Assembly: GCF_014196495.1 (NCBI RefSeq)
Contig: NZ_JACIDT010000003.1
Span: forward strand, 329,813-393,812
DNA length: 64,000 nucleotides
From: Sphingobium jiangsuense
Lineage (GTDB): Bacteria > Pseudomonadota > Alphaproteobacteria > Sphingomonadales > Sphingomonadaceae
Reading direction: 5' to 3'
The notes under the pieces are model-generated. The model did not search any database, had not been told where the DNA came from, and worked only from the letters and a program-made list of their open reading frames with translations. A program made the translations under genes and the position numbers. This document shows, piece by piece, positions 59,933-64,000 of the stretch; positions within the stretch are counted from its first letter, which is position 1, and every line of letters starts with the position of its first letter.

Positions 59933-61702
59933 GTGGTCGATTACCTCACCAAAAGCTTTCCGGTGCGGTTGATGTCCGTGTTTACGGACGAGAACGGCAA
60001 TGCTCGGTCCGAACCGATGAGTGATGAGAACGGTGCCCCTGTTCTGTGTCATTCGGCGCTTGACGCGCGCGATCGCATGATCGAGCAGCTCTGTGCCTTG
60101 CCGCCGATCGCGACGGCGCTCGATGCGATCATCGAACGGTTCGGTGTCGATCAGGTCGCCGAAGTCACCGGCCGTACCCGCCGCCTGATCGTCGGACGCG
60201 ATGGGCGCCAGGTGCTCCAGTCGCGCTCTCCGCGCGCCAATGTAGCCGAGACGCAAGATTTTATGGACGGGACCAAGCGAATTCTCGTTTTCTCCGATGC
60301 TGGTGGCACCGGCCGCAGTTATCATGCCGACCTCGCCGCAAAGAACCAGATGCGCCGGGTCCACTTCCTGCTTGAGCCGGGCTGGCGGGCCGATGCCGCA
60401 ATTCAGGGCCTTGGCCGTACCAACCGCACCAATCAGGCGTCGGCCCCGCTGTTCCGCCCCGTGACCACCGATGTGCGTGGCGAACGTCGGTTTATATCGA
60501 CCATTGCACGTCGGCTCGATAGCCTCGGGGCACTGACCCGCGGGCAACGCCAGACGGGTGGGCAGAACCTCTTCGATCCTGCCGACAATCTCGAGAGTAC
60601 ATACGCCAAGGAGGCGCTTCACCGCTGGTTCGGCCTGCTGTTCGCAGGCAAGTTGGAAGCTGTTACGCTTTCTCGGTTTGAGGAATTGAGCGGGCTCAGG
60701 GTCGAAGGGCCCGACGGCGCGATGGTAGATGATCTGCCAACAATCCAGCGCTGGCTCAATCGCATCCTCGCGTTGCCGATTGCTCTGCAAAACGGCATAT
60801 TTGACGAGTTTCTCGGCCTCGTCGAAGCGCGGATCGATGCAGCACGCCAGGCGGGCACGCTCGACATTGGGGTCGAGATCATTGCGGTCGAGCATTACGA
60901 GGTGCTGACCGACACGCTACTGCGCACCGATGCGCTGTCGGGTGCGACTACGCATCTCCTGGAACTCGAGATCGCCCGCGCGCTCAAGCCTTTGCGTCTC
61001 GAACGGCTCGAGGAACTCTACGGCGTTTCTGGTTCGCGTCAGCAACTTCTGCGTAATGCGCGCTCAGGCCGGATCGGGCTGCTTGTCCCGGCGCGAAGTC
61101 TGCTCACCGACGAAGGTATGCGTGTGGCCCGCTTCGAGCTTGTCCGCCCCTTGAAGCACGGGCACATTACCGCCGATCAACTCGAGGAGAGCAACTGGGA
61201 AACGGTGGATCCAACCGAATTTCAGCGCCTCTGGCAGGCTGAGGTCGATGACGCCGCCTCAAATCTCAAGCGCGAGCGCCTGCATCTTGCAACCGGCCTG
61301 CTGCTTCCGGTGTGGGACAAACTTCCTTCCGACTATGTTCGGGTCAGCCGGATCTCGGCGCGAGACGGACGCTCGCTCTTAGGTCGAGAGGTTCCGCTCC
61401 ATTGCGTGCCCGAACTGTGCCAGGCGCTTGGGCTGGAAGACGAACATGCCTTTTCAGCAGAGCAAATCGTCGATGCGGTGCTCGGGACAGGGCGACCGAT
61501 GCAAATCAAATGCCGCGAAGCGCTTACGCTCAAGCGCAGCCTCGTGAATGGCGCGCAGCGGCTTGAACTGGCTGGTTGGTCGGCGTCGCGCCTCGACTGG
61601 TACAAGGCACATGGGTGCTTCACCGAGATCATACGCTATCAGACGCGACTTTTCGTCCCGACGACGAACGCGGTGGCGGTCTTGGCGCGACTTGTCGGAT
61701 GA
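59864..61702 (+). pseudogene. Strawberry-notch helicase, 3' part (split by the RIT element)
   Basis: The frame continues from the terminal repeat (MENRRKPAPTAATLDINCDC is element-derived) into KEYVVDYLTKSFPVRLMSVFTDENG, the true continuation of the 5' part. Next come the strawberry-notch C-terminal lobe (FSDAGGTGRSYHADLAAKNQMRRVHFLLEPGWRADAAIQGLGRTNRTNQ, the helicase motif V/VI region) and a long C-terminal region to residue 612. The ATG at 59864 could start a separate protein. Joined, the two parts would make a protein of about 1,400 residues, normal for this family, so the ancestral gene was intact before insertion. Confidence 0.85.
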
Positions 61703-61715
61703 GGCGCTCCTATAT

Positions 61716-61727
61716 TGCCAATTGGCA
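61716..61727. promoter_or_regulatory. Palindromic site before the Xre/RES toxin-antitoxin genes
   Basis: TGCCAATTGGCA, a perfect 12-bp palindrome 37 bases before the antitoxin start. A related inverted half, GATGCCAT, lies at 61744-61751, so TTGGCATC and GATGCCAT form a wider inverted pair around the AT-rich GTGATATAT stretch (possible -10). Autorepression by the Xre protein is the usual mode for this family. Confidence 0.5.
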
Positions 61728-61763
61728 TCCAAAGTGATATATGATGCCATATGGAGAATGCTC

Positions 61764-62177
61764 ATGTTGGCACTGCAACCCGTTGATACCGTCCCCCATG
61801 CCTTCCGGCCCGATCCTGTAACCCAGGAGGAAGCAGCGGCGATGTTCCGCGCCGTGCTGAACCTGTTCGGCAAATGGGAACTCACAGACGAGCAGGCAGC
61901 GACTCTGCTCGACATGCCGGTTCGCTCCTACCGGCGGTGGAAGGCTGAGGGTGCGGGCCGTGTCTCGCGCGATGGTGCGGCGCGGCTCTCCAACCTGATG
62001 GGTATCCACAAGGCGCTGAGGATCATCTTTTCCGAAGCCCAACGTGGCTACGCCTGGATCAAGGCAGGTAACGCCGCCTTTGCCGGAGCGAGTGCGCTCG
62101 ACGTCATGCTTGGGGGCGAACTGACCGATATCATGCGGGTGCGTCGCTATCTTGATGCCGAACGTGGTGCCTGGTGA
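61764..62177 (+). CDS. Xre/MbcA/ParS-type antitoxin (DUF2384 family)
   Basis: A 137-residue antitoxin of the type paired with RES toxins. An N-terminal HTH-like domain (VTQEEAAAMFRAVLNLFGKWELTDEQAATLLDMPVRSYRRWKAEG) is followed by the DUF2384 region (LSNLMGIHKALRIIFSEAQRGYAWIKAGNAAFAGASALDVMLGGELTDIMRVRRYLDAERGAW), whose C-terminus enters the toxin's active site. ATG 61764 has GGAGA ten bases upstream; ATG 61758 is too close to it. The stop overlaps the toxin's GTG start. It stabilises the island by neutralising the toxin. Confidence 0.92.
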   Translation: MLALQPVDTVPHAFRPDPVTQEEAAAMFRAVLNLFGKWELTDEQAATLLDMPVRSYRRWKAEGAGRVSRDGAARLSNLMGIHKALRIIFSEAQRGYAWIKAGNAAFAGASALDVMLGGELTDIMRVRRYLDAERGAW

Positions 62178-62899
62178 TTGATCCCAAGGCGATTCCGCTT
62201 GCCCAGGTCGAGTGGAAAGGTGCTGTACGGATTATCCGCAGTGCCTTTCCACCGATTGACCTGTTCGAAGACATTGCAGACCCTGCAGATTGGCCGTTGC
62301 TGATCTCCGCAGAGCAAAAAACCAATCCCCGCATTATGGCGACGATCGGCAATCTCGATCTGGTGCCGGCTGATCGCAGGGTAGGCGGCAATGGCGCATC
62401 CTATCTGATGGCGCCGTTCACGCATGTTAGCGCGGACCGGCCAAGTCGCTTCACCGATGGGACCTACGGCGTGCTATACGCGGGGGATGCATTCGAAACT
62501 GCGCTGTTCGAGACAATCCATCACCATGCCCGCTTCATGGCTCGCACTGTAGAAGCGCCAGGCTGGACCTCACAGTTCCGTGAGATCATCCTTTCGGTAA
62601 GCGCTGATCTTCAAGATCTCAGGAGCTTTGCGGCAGGCGATCCCGCGCTAGATCCCGACAACTATGCTGCATCGCAAGCTCTCGCAGTTGAACTCAAAGG
62701 GGGCGGGGCCGAAGGTCTTGTCTATCCGAGCATCCGGCATCCGGGTGGTGAGTGTGTCGGCTTGTTCTACCCGGATTGTGCATCCGACCCCACTCAGGGA
62801 CGTCACCTCGATTACCACTGGGACGGAACAGGTGTCGATCTGGTTCGAGACGCTGGTACAGGGGCGGTGTTTCGGGTGGTAAGCATATCTGGACGTTAG
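62174..62899 (+). CDS. RES-domain toxin (NAD+-depleting)
   Basis: A 241-residue protein beginning with GTG at 62174, overlapping the antitoxin stop (GTGA). The RES domain contains the conserved Arg (RPSRFTDGTYGVLYAGD), Tyr and Glu (ALFETIHHH) and Ser region (GLVYPSIRHPGGECVGLF). The family degrades NAD+ by phosphorolysis or hydrolysis, stopping growth. The longer form (about 70 residues before the RES core) is common in the MbcT/ParT-like group. Together with the upstream Xre gene it is a type II toxin-antitoxin module, likely for island maintenance. Confidence 0.92.
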   Translation: MIDPKAIPLAQVEWKGAVRIIRSAFPPIDLFEDIADPADWPLLISAEQKTNPRIMATIGNLDLVPADRRVGGNGASYLMAPFTHVSADRPSRFTDGTYGVLYAGDAFETALFETIHHHARFMARTVEAPGWTSQFREIILSVSADLQDLRSFAAGDPALDPDNYAASQALAVELKGGGAEGLVYPSIRHPGGECVGLFYPDCASDPTQGRHLDYHWDGTGVDLVRDAGTGAVFRVVSISGR

Positions 62900-63152
62900 G
62901 GTCCATATCTGTAATTTGCGGTCGCTTGGCGGTTGTCCCTTGAGGGTTTCAAGGATCTATCCGCACTCGCCGATGCGAGGATCGGTGGTGCTTTATCGGG
63001 TCTCACAAGGCCGGACGTTGCATTGACTCGAAGCGGGCTTGGTGGCCCATCTGTCGACCTTCGCAGATCGTCCGTCCCTGCGTTCCCTCGCGGGACACCG
63101 CCATCGGGTCAGCTCGAGAGCATCACCACTGGCATCGGGATGCTACCTCAAC

Positions 63153-63899
63153 TCAGGCCTCGAACAAGGTCCCGTCACGCAGCATGGCGTGCATGATGAC
63201 AGCGAGGCGGCGGGCTAGCGCAACTCGGGCCTTTCGCAGCCCGCGCCGCTTTGCGATCTTGAGCGCCCAGCTTTTCAGCGCAAAGCTCTGGCGTGTGCGC
63301 GTCAAGATCGAGTTGGCCGCTTCGTAGAGGAGCTTGCGGACCGTCCCGTCGCCTTGTTTGGTAATGCGTCCTGTCCAGTCGAGCTCTCCCGATTGGTGTC
63401 GGCGTGGAACCAGGCCAAAGTACGCGCCAGCCGTTCGCGATCGCTTGAACCGGCTGGCATCATCAACAGCGGCGGCGAACGCAGCGGAGGTCTGCACACC
63501 CACGCCAGGGATGCTCATCAGGGCCTGGCTGGCCGGAGAAGCCAGGCTGATCGCTTTGAGCTGGCGATCCATCTGCCCGATCTCCTCCACGAGGCGCTCG
63601 CGGGCCCGAAGGAGCGACGCCACCGCTTCGCAGAGGCCGGGGACAGAAGCAGCCACTCGCATTCGCGCGAGGAACCGCTCGCCCTGGCCCGCGCCGAGCC
63701 TGATCCCGAAGGTGGCGCAGAGGCCGCGGATCGTGTTGTCGAGCCGGACGCGTGCTTCGACCAGATGGCCGCGGGCGGTGATGACCGAACGCACTCCGTG
63801 CGCGGCCGGCGACTTGACATGCACGTCCTTGTAGAAGCCGGTACGCGCCAGCTGAGCAAGCCCGGCCGCATCGTGCAGATCGGTCTTGTTGGCCTTCAT
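63153..63899 (-). pseudogene. IS110/IS1111-family transposase, N-terminally broken
   Basis: 248 codons from MKANKTDLHDAAGLAQLARTG to the natural C-terminus (ARRLAVIMHAMLRDGTLFEA). The second half is complete: LMSIPGVGVQTSAAFAAAVDDASRFKRSRTAGAYFGLVPRRHQSGELDWTGRITKQGDGTVRKLLYEAAN. IS110 proteins should have about 100 further N-terminal residues with the first DEDD acidic residue. Here the frame upstream runs only about 22 unrelated codons (to a TAA near 63964) before stopping. So the 5' end is lost, probably by a rearrangement with another element at the window edge. It is likely inactive. Confidence 0.75.
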
Positions 63900-64000
63900 C
63901 GCCTTCTGTCCGTCGTCAGAACATTTGGCACAACTCGCGGCGTAAATTAGCGGAGTGCGGGCCTCGTCCTGGGGTTGATATTAAGCGGCGATCTTGCGGT

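Noticed and set aside
1..64000. CRISPR array or rRNA operon
   Set aside because: No regularly spaced direct repeats of 24-40 bases and no rRNA-like conserved segments were seen on reading through.

Overview
The window looks like a chromosomal segment of an alphaproteobacterium of the Sphingomonadaceae (Sphingobium/Sphingomonas/Novosphingobium group). The evidence is the high GC content, long antisense open frames typical of GC-rich coding DNA, two very large TonB-dependent receptors whose plugs begin with the sphingomonad-style IVTGS motif, and a strawberry-notch/toprim/transglycosylase set like that of sphingomonad conjugative elements. No rRNA, intact tRNA or CRISPR array was seen.

Left part (1-29.3 kb), ion homeostasis and catabolism. 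An Mrp Na+/H+ antiporter operon (mrpA-C-D, reading off the left edge) is followed by a tandem universal stress protein. Next is a sugar-acid locus: two SDRs, a D-2-hydroxyacid dehydrogenase, an L-idonate-5-dehydrogenase-like enzyme, a LacI-type regulator, a beta-hydroxyacid dehydrogenase and gluconokinase, then an operon of MFS permease, TonB receptor and a PEP-mutase-fold enzyme. Three promoter regions carry related 16-bp operators with the half-site CGGT(A/C)ACAT, which suggests one LacI-type regulon. A second catabolic locus (17.3-29.3 kb) holds a 3-dehydroshikimate dehydratase fused to a VOC domain, a shikimate/quinate dehydrogenase with NAD-type residues, an ACS-family permease, a secreted beta-propeller protein, two exported esterases, a TonB receptor and a TetR regulator. 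It fits uptake and hydrolysis of shikimate or quinate esters and conversion to protocatechuate. Two promoters share the same -35/-10 pair and overlapping operator.

Middle part (29.4-47.6 kb), stress and envelope genes: host-attachment protein, a translationally coupled erythromycin-esterase/hydrolase/phosphoribosyltransferase operon, CBS protein, Hsp20, a small membrane protein, a FixL/FixJ-like pair lacking the FixL haem histidine, a zinc alcohol dehydrogenase, an HlyD-FtsX-LolD-type ABC exporter, a beta-CASP nuclease, peptide deformylase, a DUF72 protein and a chemoreceptor. Two REP-type inverted pairs lie in intergenic gaps.

Right part (47.7-64 kb), an integrated element. The chromosome/element junction is a tRNA-Lys(CTT) 3' fragment next to a P4-type integrase. 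An IS1595-family element of about 2.6 kb, with perfect 23-bp inverted repeats, sits in the displaced tRNA end and carries passenger genes and a highly folded non-coding stretch. The island carries a DUF5818-like protein, a lytic transglycosylase, a toprim protein and a giant methyltransferase/strawberry-notch helicase gene. A recombinase-in-trio (RIT) element with perfect 86-bp terminal inverted repeats splits the helicase gene. An Xre/RES toxin-antitoxin pair and an N-terminally broken IS110-type transposase follow.

The most novel-looking pieces are the IS1595 passenger module (a protein ending like an SSB tail, a structured RNA, and 40-, 44- and about 60-aa proteins) and the RIT insertion with a one-sided palindrome. 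All functional calls come from reading motifs by eye; no database search was run.
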